Origin: Puffinus mauretanicus
Taxonomy: Eukaryota > Chordata > Aves > Procellariiformes > Procellariidae
Assembly (NCBI GenBank): GCA_023333565.1
Contig: JAJKFH010000209.1
Span: 790,001 to 854,000 of the forward strand
DNA length: 64,000 nt
Direction of reading: 5' to 3'
The position numbers and the translations under genes are program-made. Positions 1 through 15,200 of this stretch are shown here, piece after piece (position 1 is the stretch's first letter; the number at the start of each line of letters is the position of its first letter). The notes below the pieces were generated by a model. It saw only the letters and a list, made by a program, of their open reading frames with translations, ran no database searches and had not been told where the DNA came from.

Positions 1-214
1 ACTTCCAGGAACAGTGAGCCAGTCTAACTTTTAATAAAATTGCTAAATGTCTTTCTACCATTTTATCCGCTGAACAAAGCCATGGTTATAGATAACAATT
101 ATTGTCATAACTAAAGGTCTGAATGTACATATATATTGTTACTGAAGAGCAATTGAGATAGCAGCATAGTTACAATTGTAGGGTTTTAGTTTATTTTCTT
201 TTTTTTCACTGCAG

Positions 215-3200
215 CAGGAACTCCAGAAGACAAAATGCGATTATTTCTTATCTATTACATAAGCTCAGCTCAGGCACCTTCAGAGGTATGTATGTTCTTT
301 ACAGCTTCCAACACCAAATTCTACCACACAGGATTTTTCTATATCGTTTCAGCACTAAATAGGTATTTCTGCTTCTCTTTGAAGCGAAGTATGAAATGCC
401 CAGGAAATATTAAAACTTTAAATAAATTTTATAGTATTATCAGGAATCTGCTCACAAAGCTTTAGCCACCATTTCGAAGGATATGAATGACTAGTAAGAT
501 GGAAGATTATCTTCTGAAATATTTAGTTCAGAGCTACTGCAAGACACATCTTGGCATACTTTCTATTATTCTGCTCGACTGCTCAATAGATAAAACAAAA
601 TGTCGATAAGACTCTTTTCCCTCTGTCCTTTTATATTGCAGAATAATTGTGTGAGTTGACTGGCAGATGAATAAAGGAGAAATGCTTCTTGTGCCAATAT
701 CTGAATAATTCGGGAAACAATTTCTTAATATTTCTTAATATTTCTTTTGAACTTATGATTATTAATTTCAAGGAAGATTTTTATTATACTGTATAAATAT
801 TATGTGGTAGAAGAAATATGTTGGGTTAGGCAGAGAGAAAGTATTCTTATAAATGTATGTTAACTCCTCTTCGTTTTTATTATTTGCTGTTGTAACATTT
901 TACAGAAACCAGTATTCTGTCAGGTTTTTTAAAGATGCTGATATAAAAGACTTCCCATATCTGAAAATGCAAAGGATTTAATTCCACAAATACTGTTAAG
1001 TTTAATGAGAGCTACTCAGAACAAATTGCATTTTAAGTTATGTTTTCATAGTTGGTAGGAGATAGGATTAAGACTCATAATTACTTTTTAACTTTGGTTA
1101 ATGCTATAACTTTACACAGCTTATTTAGTATTTAGATAAGAATATCTTGTCTTTCCACATAAAGAGAGTTAAGAGTAGTTTCAACCTTTTGCAATTCTCC
1201 ACTCATAATTTCAGGTTGATTTGGAGCAGTATAAAAAAGCGTTGATGGATGCAGGTTGTAATCTTGCTCCTTTGAGCTACATAAAACAGTGGAAGTAAGT
1301 AATTTCTTTTTTCTGCTATGTGAGGCTATAACTGGGTAATTTTACAGAACTCAGCATTGTTATCAAAGAATTATGTGTTACTTCTCATACATCGTAAATT
1401 ATCCTTAAACATTCATTCTGGCATTTTTTGCTGTGATTGTTGTGGTAATACATGCAAATCTTATTTTAAAACTAAACTCCAGTAATGCCAGAATACTTTT
1501 GAATGTGACACATAGCAGTGTACTTAATGATCCAAGACAGAAACAACTTACTGAATTAAATGAAAAGTTGTGCTAGTTCAGACTCTTAAGTTTTTTTGGT
1601 TCATACCAAGGGGCCATCAGTTATTTTAGTTTTACATGGTATCAAAATAAAGCCTTTGTCTTTTAAGTATAAAATCTAATTCCTTTCAGTTCCCTAATTA
1701 TTGTATTTCTAGACAAGAGGGATGCATGTAATAAATAGTTACTTCCTGAAAGAGTTTGAGAAGCAGAAGTTTTTTCACTTTCAGATGACCAGAGTGGAAC
1801 ATTCTACAGCAGTATGTGCCATGAGATAAGCATTTGATTTCTATCCCTGCTTTCACAGGGCTTTCACTAAGATGGCTTCAGCTCCAACCAGCTATGGAAA
1901 CACTACGCCTAAACCTTTGGGGTATGCTTTTGATGAATTTTCTGTAAGCCTTTGGGATCTTTTAGCTTATTTTAGTAGTACTGAAAGTGTGATTCGTGCT
2001 ATACAAGGCCCAGAATAAAACATTTCCTCATTTGTAAGAAGTTTTAAGTTACAGACAATTACAAGCATTCATCTCCCTTTAACAGTGCATAGGACTTACA
2101 CACAGGAAAATAAAAGGAACTGTGACTAAATCCACAAAGTAACTTAATATAGTGATATCTGCACCTGCACATTATATGTGCAGGCTCTCATAGGAGAAGA
2201 ATTCGGCACCAGGAAATGGATATATGACAGCCGTCATTTTGAGCCTTAATTTAGTCAATGGCAGAAGATAAGAACAGCCCTGTGTATTCAAAACTGGTTC
2301 TTTCCAGGGCTTGGAGACTGTCAGGGATGCAAGAACATACGGCTTTTTCATTAGGATATCCTGGACTGGGTGTCTTGTCTGCTTGTTGAAAGGTGTAGTT
2401 ATTTATTTCGAGACATGAAAAGAAAAAAAAATGACTGTGCTAAGGGTACATATATCCCATACAGGATATGGGACTAGGGTCTTTCCATGCTTGAGAGGAT
2501 TTGAATCCTCACTACAGACTTTATTTTCAGGAATGCACTGTCACTGTCATAAGGAAACTGTGGCGCAGTATGGTTAGAGAGAATTCCAGTGCTGTCTCAC
2601 TTGGAAAAATTACTGTTTGGTTGGTTGGAGACACTCTGTTAACTCTGGTGATTAGGACACCCACTTGAATGGAGCACTCAAATCCTTGCATTACTGAAGT
2701 TGTAAAATAAACTGTTCAATGGATTAAGGACTAGAACTCAAGACTCCTATTGATAGGTGAGGATCTAACGGCTAGATTATAGGTGTATTCCCATACACTT
2801 GGTTGCCGTGTGGTTTGAAGAATATATTTCATGACAAATTGAATAACTTGGTACTTAAGTCCCATCAACTTTAATGGGAATTGGATGTTAGCATAAAGCT
2901 TAAGAATGCAAATTAAAAAAAGAAGGTCTTGCACATCATCTTTATTTTGTTTTTCAGTCTGTTTTCACGTGTTATGAATACAGGATCACAGTTTGTAATG
3001 GAAGGAGTGAAGAACTTGGTACTGAAGCAACAAGTAAGTTTAAAAACCAATTTAAAAAAATGGTCTATCATATGAGCATTGTGAATATTTAGAAAAAACA
3101 ACTTTCAGTACCTCTGTCTTATTAATAAAATTAGTTGTACAGTAAAAAAAACAAACATCAGCCTCTACTGGTGGATAGACCTATCACTTTGTAGCTTCCA

Positions 3201-6200
3201 GTTTTTAGACAAGTAATGAATAATGTTAAAATTTTCTTTGAATACCTCCATTTGTAAGGAATTAGATTCCAGTATGTGTGATTAAGACTGATTTCAGCAT
3301 TATAAAAAGAGCAGCTGTGGAATACTCAAAATAAACTAGACCTTCATAAACAAAAAAAACCCTCCATGTCTTTACTTAGAACAGCATGTGTTAAATGCAT
3401 CTATTCCAGAGTGATTCAAAGATGAAAGTGTTCATTCGCTGTTCAGTTACAATTCAAGCATTTCTAGTTTTCCCACATAAGTAATGTACAGCAACCATAA
3501 TCTTGAAATGTGCTAGAAAATCAAAGTGTGTTTATAATGACATGGCCACCTTGAAATATTCACTTAACTTTAGAAAATATTTCTGAGTATAACTTGCATG
3601 CAAATTTCAATGTACGTCCCCCAAAAGAAAACAAACAACAAAAAAAAGACACTGGTTGTATAACTTGTTGTAGCTGAAATTTTGAATTGTGGTTCCCAGA
3701 AACCTGCTTCCCTGTAGAGAACGCATTATTGTCTCCAATATGCGCTTTCGTCAGATGGCAATAAATAAATATTTACAGTTAAAAATCTTAATTCTATAAT
3801 ATTTTGACATCAACATTTATAAGAAAAAGATCATTCATCATATTATAATTCTTAGTGGAAGAATCAGAATTTAATTTAGAAATACAGCATACAAAACTTA
3901 ATAAAATGAAATCTCACCTCTAATTAAATGTGCATCTTTTTGACACAGTTAATCTTATCATAGCCGCTGTTTGTTTAGTCATCCTGTTATAGACATAATT
4001 TATGCATTTATGCATGAAAAGTATCAGCTATCACATAAAAGTTTTAAAAAATTATTTCTGTTGCATTTGTCACAATGAAATTAATTCTGCAGGAATTTCA
4101 CTATGACTAGATATGATAAGTTGCATTGCACAGTTACAAAGCAGTGGTATGTCATGAAATATAGTTGAGGAAACTGTTTTAAATATGCAGTTTGCCTGTA
4201 TGTTATATTTTATAGAGAGATCTTCAGATAAACTGTTACTAATAACAATAGATAATAATTGTATTCTAAATGAGACTTCCTATTCTTCTTGTATTAAACA
4301 TTTTGTCATTTCTTTTAACATTTGTGGCTTTAAAAAGTTAGTATTATTCTTGACAAAATGGCTTGCTTTGTTTTGGGTTCTGAGTGAGTAAAAAGCTACA
4401 ATGCCGATGTTTTCAGGATATTTTTCTTCTGGCTTTTAATTTCTTCTCCAGGTGTTTTGGGGTAGCCAAATAAAATGCTGTTCTTCCTCATATTTTTAAG
4501 CTTGATGTAGCTTCTATTAAAGTTAACTTTTTATTTCTCATTCGGTCATTCGGGGATTTACATTGGTTTTTTACTAAGCGTTTTTCAGTGCTATTTGTAG
4601 ATCATCCTTTGGAATGTCCTTTTTTGAGATATTCTGTCAACAAGACACGTTTCCAATTCCAATGCAATCTAAACTCTCCCACCGTTTATTATAGCTAAAG
4701 TGGTTTGGACTGTTTAATACTTCTGATCTTTTGTCCAAGCTAACATTTCCCATCTTAAATAAGGAAAAGTCACCTTGAATCTCACCTCAGTTTATTCCGT
4801 TCCAGTTTATTCAAATATTTGTTGCCAGGATTGCTTTTTTTACCTGGTTCTTTGACAACATCAGTTCTTTTTTAGAATCATGCCCTTAATTCTAATCTTC
4901 AGCTTTAAAAGTCTTTTCTTAAACTGCGAAGTATTTTTTTAATAAGAATTCATACATCATCACATGTCTGCATATATTGGTAATACCTAAATACAACTCT
5001 GTTCCTATGTTCACACTTTTCTTGCACTTTCTGTTCATCCCCTAGCTAGACGCTCCTCAAATGTTTGCATTTTCTATACAGAAAGATCATTTAGGTGATG
5101 ATAAAAATGCTCAACCTTTACGAAATATAAGAGGAAAACTATTTAAAGTAGTATTTCAAATGCTCTGTGAACTAGTCTGTAAATAATAGTATGCCTGTGA
5201 ATAATTCTTAGTGAGCATTTCAGCATTCCATTAATTTCACATTATGTTTTACAGAATCTACCAGTCACACGTATATTGGACAACCTTATGGAGATGAAGT
5301 CAAACCCTGTGAGTATAACTGTCTTCACATGGAAAGAGGTGGAACAAATGAAATCTTGAGGCTGTGATATGTAATATGTCATGGCTATTTTTGTCATGAT
5401 AATGCAGTTAAATCTGATCATGCAGTATCTCAAGAATAGAACCATTTTCATAACTATTTAATAAGATTTTTTGCATAAAAATAATTTCTAAACAATGACA
5501 ATTTATTGTGTCTCATTGGAACTAGTGTTTTTGATTTTTTTTTCTATTCTGAGCTTCTATTACTCACGTGCTATACTGAGTTTCTGTTGCTTCTAAACTT
5601 CTAAAAGTTAAACTGTGGTCTGAAATGTTCTTTGCATCAAGGTAATTTTTTTTTTAAGAGCGCAATTTCAGAAGTAAAGTAGTTACAGAGAGGTATGTTA
5701 AGAAAATTTTGTTGCCTACATCTTTGAAGCTTTGTTATTTAGAGGAAAATATTTTAGTACTCATGCAGTCTTTCAGTTTGCAAGCAGAGTTGGTTTTGTG
5801 TCAGAAAAGTCCTCCTTTCCTCTTGTTTCTGTGAATATTTACTCAGACTTACATAAGTTACAAACTTGTGAAACACTTAAATGTTAGCTATGTAGTCAAG
5901 ACACTTGCTAGAATTCACAGCTGAAAATAGCCCTAAGTCTTTTTGTACATAGTGTATAGTCAAAGCAGTCTTTTTTTCATGCTATGTATTTCATTTCTTC
6001 AGAACTTTTACATACGACCATGCTGTGCACAAACTTGTTCAGAAAACATCATCTCTTAAAAGTCATTTAGAAAGCTTTAATATGTTTGCCACATCGTATC
6101 AGTCTTCCTGTTTTAATGGCATCAGCGTCAGACAGAGAGGTACAATTGTAGTATCCCACACTGGTTAGTAGATTTAAAACATTCTTCTTAGTCCACTTTC

Positions 6201-9200
6201 ACCTTCAGGTATTAACTATATGTAAAGGGAGATAAATAATGGTAAAATATGAAAATGATCAACATGCAAGTAATCCTGTCTTTTCTTAAACTGTACTTCA
6301 TAGATAATATATGTCATGATTGTTAGCAGAAAATTTGCTTTCTCTTAACAAACAAAGAAATTGATGCTGTTTTCAGTGGCAGTGGATTGTTGTCCCTATT
6401 TGCAGGACTTGGAAAAGATGTACAGGGCTAATTTTATCTAGTCAACCAGTAGAGGTCACTCAGAACACTTAATACGAAAAGCTGAAATTAAAAACCACAG
6501 GTAACTTACAAGTAGGTGAAAAATGAAACAATTTTTTTTTTAATAAACACCAGCTTCCTCAGGCTACAAGTTTAGGAATTGATTTGGAAAAGTTTACAAG
6601 TCATATGGGTTTTTTTTGATGACTTGATATTGTCACATTTGACTTAGTAGAAAACAACCACGATCACTTTGATAATTTGGAGAAAACATTGATATTCTCA
6701 CTTGAAAAAGCAGAGATTGAGCCAGTCTGTCAGACAGCGGCTTCATGTTTCACTGCCATGTCAGAGACTGGAATTCATGGCCCAGAACAGGGAGTCCTAC
6801 TTTTCAAGTCATAGGAGACCAGGCAAGCCCTAAAGAATGATTCTCCTAACCTGCAGGAAAATTAACAGCGACTTTTTGAGTAAGTTTCAGCTAACAGAAG
6901 CAAGCCAGGGAATCGTTGTGGAATATGTTTAGACTTGCTGTACCATCAACAGAAGTGAAATTGTATCTGGAAAAGGACAATGTGTAGAAATACACCACTG
7001 TGGCCTTTGTTTATCTTCTGATGTTTGAGGTCCTTTTCTATTCCCCGGAATAGAAAACTGTTGCACTGCAGGCAAAATACAAAGGGAGGGAAAAAAAACC
7101 TTAAGATTTTATTTTTTTCACAACACAGAAAAAAAACTCCTTTATAGTTCATTGAATCTTACTAACCACAGTAATCAGTGTATGAAACATACATACAGAT
7201 AAAAGTTATAATGCAAAATTAGAACAGATAATTGAGAAGTCAAACAATTATTACAATGAATGTAAATAATTTAAATTATTTTCTAAATATAAAATGCAAC
7301 AATAAAGTAAATATATGAAACGTACAACTTGTACCACCAACATTCGCAATTATTATTGTCAGTTGAAATTTTAAACCTATTCAGAACTACATGCTGTGCA
7401 AAACTCTGTAGGGTTGTCTGTACATCACTTTGTGTGTTACTTGTCCCTGCTGCTTCTTTTGTCTCACAAGGGCAAAAGCTACCAGGAAGGACAAAGGAGT
7501 CTGCACCTGTGCTTTCCAAGTTTTTCAGAAGCAGGAACAGAAGAACAGTTCTTATGAGCAATAACACCATCCTCTAATTTTTTAAATTTGTCTAATTGTT
7601 TAACTATAGTTACACTTTTTCTTGAAATATTTATTCAGAAACATTCATTGATGAACTTAAAGTAATCCATTACTTGTTTTTTTTTAACATTTATTGGTTG
7701 AAGCAGATTTTAAGCAATTGCTTTTGGGATTATGTTTTCATAAAGGAATGTTCTGTCCATAAATCTAATAACATAGTTGCTTTGTTTTGGTATCGCTAAA
7801 TAGAGATTGATTAAAACCTTAAATCTTCCTAACACAAAAAAAATCATGTTGTCAAGTATACACAAATTTTAACCCATAGATATGAAATTGACCACCTGTG
7901 TAAGGAAACTGCTATTCAGTTGTTTTTATCGGCAGACTAGCTATTTCTTAGAGCAAATAAAATCTAGTAGGGTTTCTTTCCCTGCACCCTCAGAACTGAT
8001 TTCAGCAGGAATGGTGTATTTAAGCAACAGAAAAATAAACTAGCTTATCACATTTCTATTATTTTACCACTTTTCGTGTGTCTACTTACACAAGCCCACA
8101 GTGAAAAAACAAAGCAGTAATACATTCAGGAGGAAATGTTTGTAATATTGCTTTTTTAACTTTGATTTTAGTTCTGGCATTAATCTGTAATTCACTCTAA
8201 CAAGCAGGGAAGCTGCAGCTCTTTATCCGAGTTGAAGTTTTCTCAAATACCTCTCAGTTTTAATCTAGCAATATCTATCCATTCCCAGCTCTCTCATTAC
8301 TTCAAAGTCGCTATACCACATTTATGTACGAGGCTGCCAAAATCATGAATGCTGGCAGACTTTACAAATGCAGCTGAAATTCCCAGTGGTGCATATAAAA
8401 GCATTTTACAGAGGTTCAGTGTGAAATCAGATCTAAATTAAATTTTTGAAAAAGCCAAACTTGAGGATAAGAGACTTATTTTATGTAATTACATAAAAGT
8501 TCTTAATATCAAATAGATTTATTTCCTCTGTGTGTAACCACCACATGTATACTAAATATTTTGTAGTATTGGAGATAGTTATGCTTTGTGAGCTCTAATA
8601 AATTCCCCAGATGATCTGTCTATTACTCAAGAAGAATTATTTCTGCTCTACAGAATCATCAAAACACAGAGATTTTGCATGTAAGCACTCAGATGAAATC
8701 AACTGCAGTCCTGCATGCAGTTTATCCACAAACTTCACAGAACCTGGATGAAAATGTAGTATAGAAACTGAAGAAAGCCAAATAGTTGTCAGAAGGAGTT
8801 ACTAAGAAGTTTTGGTTTTCATCCGTAATAATTAGCAAAAATCCTGCTTATGGCCAATAAAAATATTGGAAGTGCCTCAGTGTTTTGTCTGAAGAAAAAA
8901 ATTTTTTGTATAGTTTAGACAGTCAGACTTTTCAAATTCTTGTGGAACTCATTTCTTCTTCAAGAGCTTAATTTTGGTTTAATAGTAGTCATAAATCATG
9001 AAATGAAAGGGTAAGTTACGTAACAGTAGCAGATTTTGATCTATCTATTCATTGCCGTAGAAGTGTTTTGTTTTATAATATTAAATCAATAGCAGAACTC
9101 TGTAACCTGAAAAATTTTAGCATTTATAACTAACCATATGATGTTCCTCTAAAGCTGGTAATACCTTCATTTTTCTTTCTGCATACTGCCTTTCTGTTGG

Positions 9201-12200
9201 GATTTATTATGCAACCGATGTATTTCTTTGAAAGTGTGTAGTCAATTTTAGATGAACCAGAAACAAAAAGCTCAATAGCACCCTTCGTAGCTCTCTCGCT
9301 CTTGTTTATTCTGTACTGGTTCAATTATGTACAAATACTATAAATATTAGTGGACACCACAGTTAATTTTGAATGATGCAACTGCTAAATGGGAAATGAT
9401 GTTGGTTTGAATGATGTTTAATGTAATAGATACAAGCAGAAATTCATAAGCCAAAATTCCGATCTTTTGAGATAAAAACATACTTTTCAATAGGAGACAG
9501 ATGACTACCGGTATTTTGACCCCAAGATGCTACGAGGCAGTGACAGGTGAGTTTACTATGAGTTTTGCTTCTTTCCTTGTACCCTGTGAAAAGGCTAACT
9601 TAAGAAATGCAGTTTTATTTTACTTGCTGACTACAAGTAATTAATTTTAATCATAATTAATTCTAAGTCAAGACAGTTGGTCTTGAAGGAATTCACAACG
9701 GGAACTTGGATCAATCAGATAAATTTTTGTAACACTGTAAAAAAAAAAATCTTTTGTTCCAGTGACTTGACGTGCTGCTAACATGTACATCAGTTCAGTC
9801 ACAGGAATGTGTACTAATATTTAGCAATAATAAATGTTAGAACTCTTTATAATTGTACTTCTTAGTTTCTTTGAAACGTTGTGGGTCTTCAATGTTAAAA
9901 AGTTGTCGGATAGCACATCAAAATTTCTTTATCACTTTTTAAACAGTTAAAATTTTAATTTGAATACAATCCTTCTTTAGTAATTTGTTAATAACTTTGG
10001 AAAAAAATCATTAAAAATTGACTGCATTTGCTCTTGTGTAGGCAGGTGCATATTTTATATTCATGTGCATATGAAGGGAGAGTTGGATATAGTTTATTTT
10101 TCCAATAAAAGAGAGGAAAAGGAATTACACTAGAAGTTTATAAATTTATATCTTTTGCTTTATATCTTTGACCAATAACTGTGGCTGATAATCTCATCTC
10201 TAATATCCTAGAAACAGAGAAGATACTTAATTTTAACATACCATCTAAAAATAACTTTCATCAAACCTGTGGCAAAACAATCAATTCAGTTAATTGCAGG
10301 GGTTTTTTACAGGACGAATATGGATAAAGTAGGTCCAGACTTGGTTTTAGTTATTTGCATTAAAATCTGTCCCCGCTTCCTCTATTCTTGAAACATGGAA
10401 AGTATATTTCTGACAGTGTAAGTAGTAATAGGAAACAAATTTCAGATAATACATATGTTTTAATGGAAAGTATTATTACAGACTATATAATTTCAAAGAT
10501 AAGCAGATTTTGAAAGCATCAAAGAAGAAAATTGCCAGTATTTTATGTTTCATTTTAGTTGCAACTTTCATTGTTTTGTTATTCTTTTATAGCATTTTTG
10601 GAGGATTTTGTGCAAAAGGGCAAAGATTTGTTTTATTAAAGCCAAAGGGCTTTTCTCACATAAATGTGCATTTTTACCCACTCCATGTAGTTCTTATGTT
10701 GCTTTAAACAATGTAAAGATACGCATTTACAGCAGTTCATAAATGTGCCATTCTGTGTAGCTATAATAATCATCACAGGGAAAAACTTTTTGTTTCTGGT
10801 TTGGGCTTTGTTTGGGTTTTGTACATAAACTCAAGTTATATTCCTTAAATCATATTTGAGCATGACAACAAAACTCTAGTATAGCCATATAGGGGTTTGT
10901 CTAATTCTCCCTTCAAATATTTATGTAGATGATAGAAAAAAACATAGGTTAGCTGGCTTGACAAAATATTACTAGTTTAAAAGAACAATATCCTATAGTG
11001 TATAATTAATGGAATGATATTAAAAAGTGACTTTTTTTTCTAAACTACTCCTATTTTAAGAAGTATAGGCATTTCTACCTATTATTTTTTTAATAGAGTA
11101 GGAACTGCATTACTGTAATTCAGTCTTAGCAAAACAGTATCTTTATATCCTGTGTAAGCTTACGTCAAGTATAAACAGGCCTTGCCCTCCAGAAGGATGA
11201 CACAAAACGTATGTGGATTTGTCATACTATATTCCAACGAGAGAATGGGGCTAACAGTTCTACTTATGGGGAGTCTATAGTATTCATGACAGATCAAAAC
11301 AACATATTAGAGATAGATAGCCATTCCCTCTTAAAACCTATTTTTCTGATACACTGGAATCTGTGTTGAGTCAATTGTTGTTGCTTACTCAGAGAAAACT
11401 TCCTGAAATAAGGGAAAAGATAAGTTGAAGGGAAAAATGCAATGCTTTTAATCTGTGTTAGAACATGAGATATATTTGACTACCTGGGGCTGCAGGCCAG
11501 TACAGGGCAGGAAGGTAGTGGTAGCGTGTGAGCAAAGGGCAGAAGAGCAGACTGACCCTTCAGAGCTTTCTCTTTGCTTTTTCCCTTCCTCCTGAAGGTG
11601 CAAGGTGATGCAGGAAGAGAGGTTTCTCCCCCTCTCCCTGTGGCTAGGACTGTGTATTCAAAAGGGGAGGAAGAGTCTGTACCACCCAAACTGTAACTTA
11701 CCTCTTCCTTCTTACATCATTTTGATCCTAATGTTGCCCTGACACCTGACAGCAGAACACATACCTGCTGCCTATAGTAGTTTTTGAGATTTTGAAGCAT
11801 CAGTAAGTATATATGCAGGCACTGCAAACCGGTGACTGGCTTACCTAGTTAAGATTCCAGTAGGCAGGATTTGTAAGTGTCATGAACTGTGCTAATGCTA
11901 ATGAAATTTTTTACTCATAGTATTTGCTCCTAGCTAGCAGCACTATAGTTAGAGCTTTTAAGCTCTAAAAGAAGTGTTGTCGTAAAGCTTATGATTCAAA
12001 CAGCAACCTTAAAACGGATGAAGTAAAACGCCTATTTACTCATGTATTCAGTCCTGTAGAATGAATGGTTTTCCATAACAAATCATTTAAACAAAATACT
12101 TGCAGAATGAATGCAGAAAGGCAATTATTGTTCTGTTTTATATCTTTGTCTGATATTATATAGTATTCCATAAACATGATGTGTACATGGTACTTATTTT

Positions 12201-15200
12201 GCATATTTATATTAATGTCTAATGAAATTTAAATGGTAGTTTGTTTGTGTTTCTTTTTATAGCTCAGTTCCAAGAAACAAAAATCCATTCCAGGAGGTAA
12301 GTCGTGTAGAAATTATTTTTCAGTGTTCGTGTGTTAAAAAAAAAAAATCCTGAAGTACAAGTCATTTTTGATGATCATGATTAAGAAAACAAGAGGCCTT
12401 GTTTGCAAAAACCACTTAGACTAATTACATCTAGTATTAATTATAATTAGCTGTTATTCTGAAGAAGTCTCTTCATCTTCAGAGGACTATGTAAGCATTA
12501 ACTAATACCGGAGAAAAAAAAAATCTAGAAAATTCTTCTGGAGGTAATTACAGGGATTATTAATATCATAATTGGGTACTCAGCAATTTAAAACCCCGAT
12601 TTTTATACCAAATCTTTAGAATGCTCTCTAGATTTAATCCTTTGTCCGGCCTTAAACAGCAGTGTTGACCACTGATTTCAGTGACAGTGTTTTAAACAGT
12701 CTCTGCAATTAAAGGAAAAAAGCAAAACAACAAATGTTGTCATCTTACACAAATGCCAGTAACTTTCAGTATTTTTCAACATAAATATGTGCAAATAGTA
12801 AAAGTCTTACTTATCTGATCTTACTACCAAGTTTCATAAGCAAAATCTTTGCCTTGGCAATATACAAATGTCTTGGATTTCTCTTGAAATGTCCTAATTA
12901 TCCTCCTGAACAAAAGAACTACCATGCAGTGTCATATATATGGCTAGCAGATGATCATAGCAAAAATGTGAGTAGTAACATAAATTCGTATAGTATAGTC
13001 AAACAATTTTGGATAGTGAATGTTAACAAAAATGATGCAACTATTAAGTCTCCTTTTTCTGTTCAGTAATTGTTCTCTTTTAAACATAGCTCAGAAAATA
13101 CCGATGGCCTTTACCTGTAATATTATAGATTATTACTAGGAGTAAGTGGGAGGGGGAAAAATAGTGAAAAAGTATATTCCTTTAACAGAAGTATTTTATT
13201 TGTGTCCTGAATTAATTCTTAAGCATCCATGGAAATATTTTAACTGTTCCTATGGACACTGGAGACATCTCCACACAAAAAAGTAACATGTTGAAACTGT
13301 TTGTTTCAAATATTTCTTAGTAGAAGATAGTGACATGTTAAAAGCTCTCAGCTTGCTATTCTGCATCCTACTACAACTCTTCTATTATCTTCTTTCAGGT
13401 AGGAAAGTAGTGGTTCTGTATCCAGTTCTTATTAGACTGCAGTGTGATTAGGATGATTTTTGCTGTAGTTTTAATGATTTGGTATATATTTTACTACTTG
13501 AAGTGTTAAGAATTTGAATGCATACTCTGATTATGTGTGTGTTGCCTTTTAGGCGATAGTGTTTGTAGTTGGAGGAGGCAACTATATTGAATATCAAAAT
13601 CTTATTGACTACATAAAGGTATGTGCACTTCTGTTGGTTGTAGTCTATAACTTACTGATAGAAACCAGTTTTAGCCGGTTATCTGTAACATACATTTTCT
13701 GTAGTATTTAGAAGATCAAGTCTATGTAATTAGCCTTAACAAACATCCTTATTGTATACAGAGTCTGGGAAAAAAGTATGTAAGAAATCAGTTGAAAATG
13801 TGGATTATAAATTCAGACCAACAAAGAGTTACTGTTGCTGGGGTTTTTGCTCATGTTGCACTTTTGAATTGAGTAAATAAACTGCATTCTGCTTTATTTT
13901 GTCTTCATACACACTAACGTGGTTGAAAACTGTCAGCAGATGTAGCTAACTGAATTAACCTGTCTTCTGTACTGGTACATCAAATGCTGTCAATTTGGCT
14001 GTTCATGTTTGAGAATCCTGTTACTAGTTTTCATTTGCTGTTGTTAAACAAAGCAGCTGTAGCATATCATAGCCTTGAAAGTAAGGAACTGCGCAGAATT
14101 CTCTAGTTTCCATAAATCTTGCAAAAGAGATACTACAGTGCTTTTTCGTATGCAGCTTAGCAATATGAAGTCAGTTCAAAACAAGGCCTAGAGATAACAG
14201 TATCTTATTTTACAACAATCTTACTTGAGCATAATGTCTGTTCTATCAGAAGCCAACATAATGCAAATACTATGCTATCTGTCAACACAAAGATCAGATT
14301 GGCATCAGTATCTAAGCATTTATTGTTTACCCACATTTAGAAGTTTTTGTTCGTGAGTTAATGGAAGCTCATTCTTGATATGCTGTATCATTTGATTCTA
14401 TGTAGAAATCATAAGAGGTGTCATATGAACAAAGAAGAAAATATGTAACCAACTATGTAAAGCTGGTGTAACAGATTTAATTTCTTTTGTTCCAGCTGGC
14501 CAGCCTAGCGGAACACACGTATACCAAAAATCAGTGGATGGAGAAAAGTAACTACATCATTACAGTTCTTAGGGGGCAGGGGTGGAATTCAAGCACTTTC
14601 CAGGAATAAAAAATACAAAAGGAACTTTGATAAAATTTTGAAGTAGGTAATAAATTATTTAAGAGCAGCAGCATACCACTCTTCCTTCCTGATCTTAACC
14701 TTGTTCATGGTACAATCATCCTATCCTATGGACTGAATTGAGGCTTTTCACACAAAAGAATAAATATGAAGCATTAGTCACTGAAAAACGCTTCTTCCAC
14801 AAAACAAGCACATGAGAGTTTTATGTCCAGGTAGATCTTGAAGAACGTGAAGTCGGAACGTGCGTGCTGAGTTGTTTTCCCACTCTAACAGGCAGCCATT
14901 TTGGAACAGAGCTGCTCGGGATAGGGGAAAGGAGAGGAAAAGGAATGTCAGTTAAAGCAGTTATTTAGGCTCAGCACTTATCACTATTCTTGATAACTAA
15001 TTACAGCATTCAGTGGGGCATCTGCCTGCAGCAGAGTGCATTGTCAAACTTCTGGCTTGCTACTTAGTTTACCCAAAGCCACTCCAGGTGCCATATCAAT
15101 TCAAAAGATGGCCGGCAACTTGTATGTTTGTGATGTATATTTGTTACTTCCTAATAAAATAAAACTGTGAATCCCCTAGAGGCTAATACACTTCTCTGAC

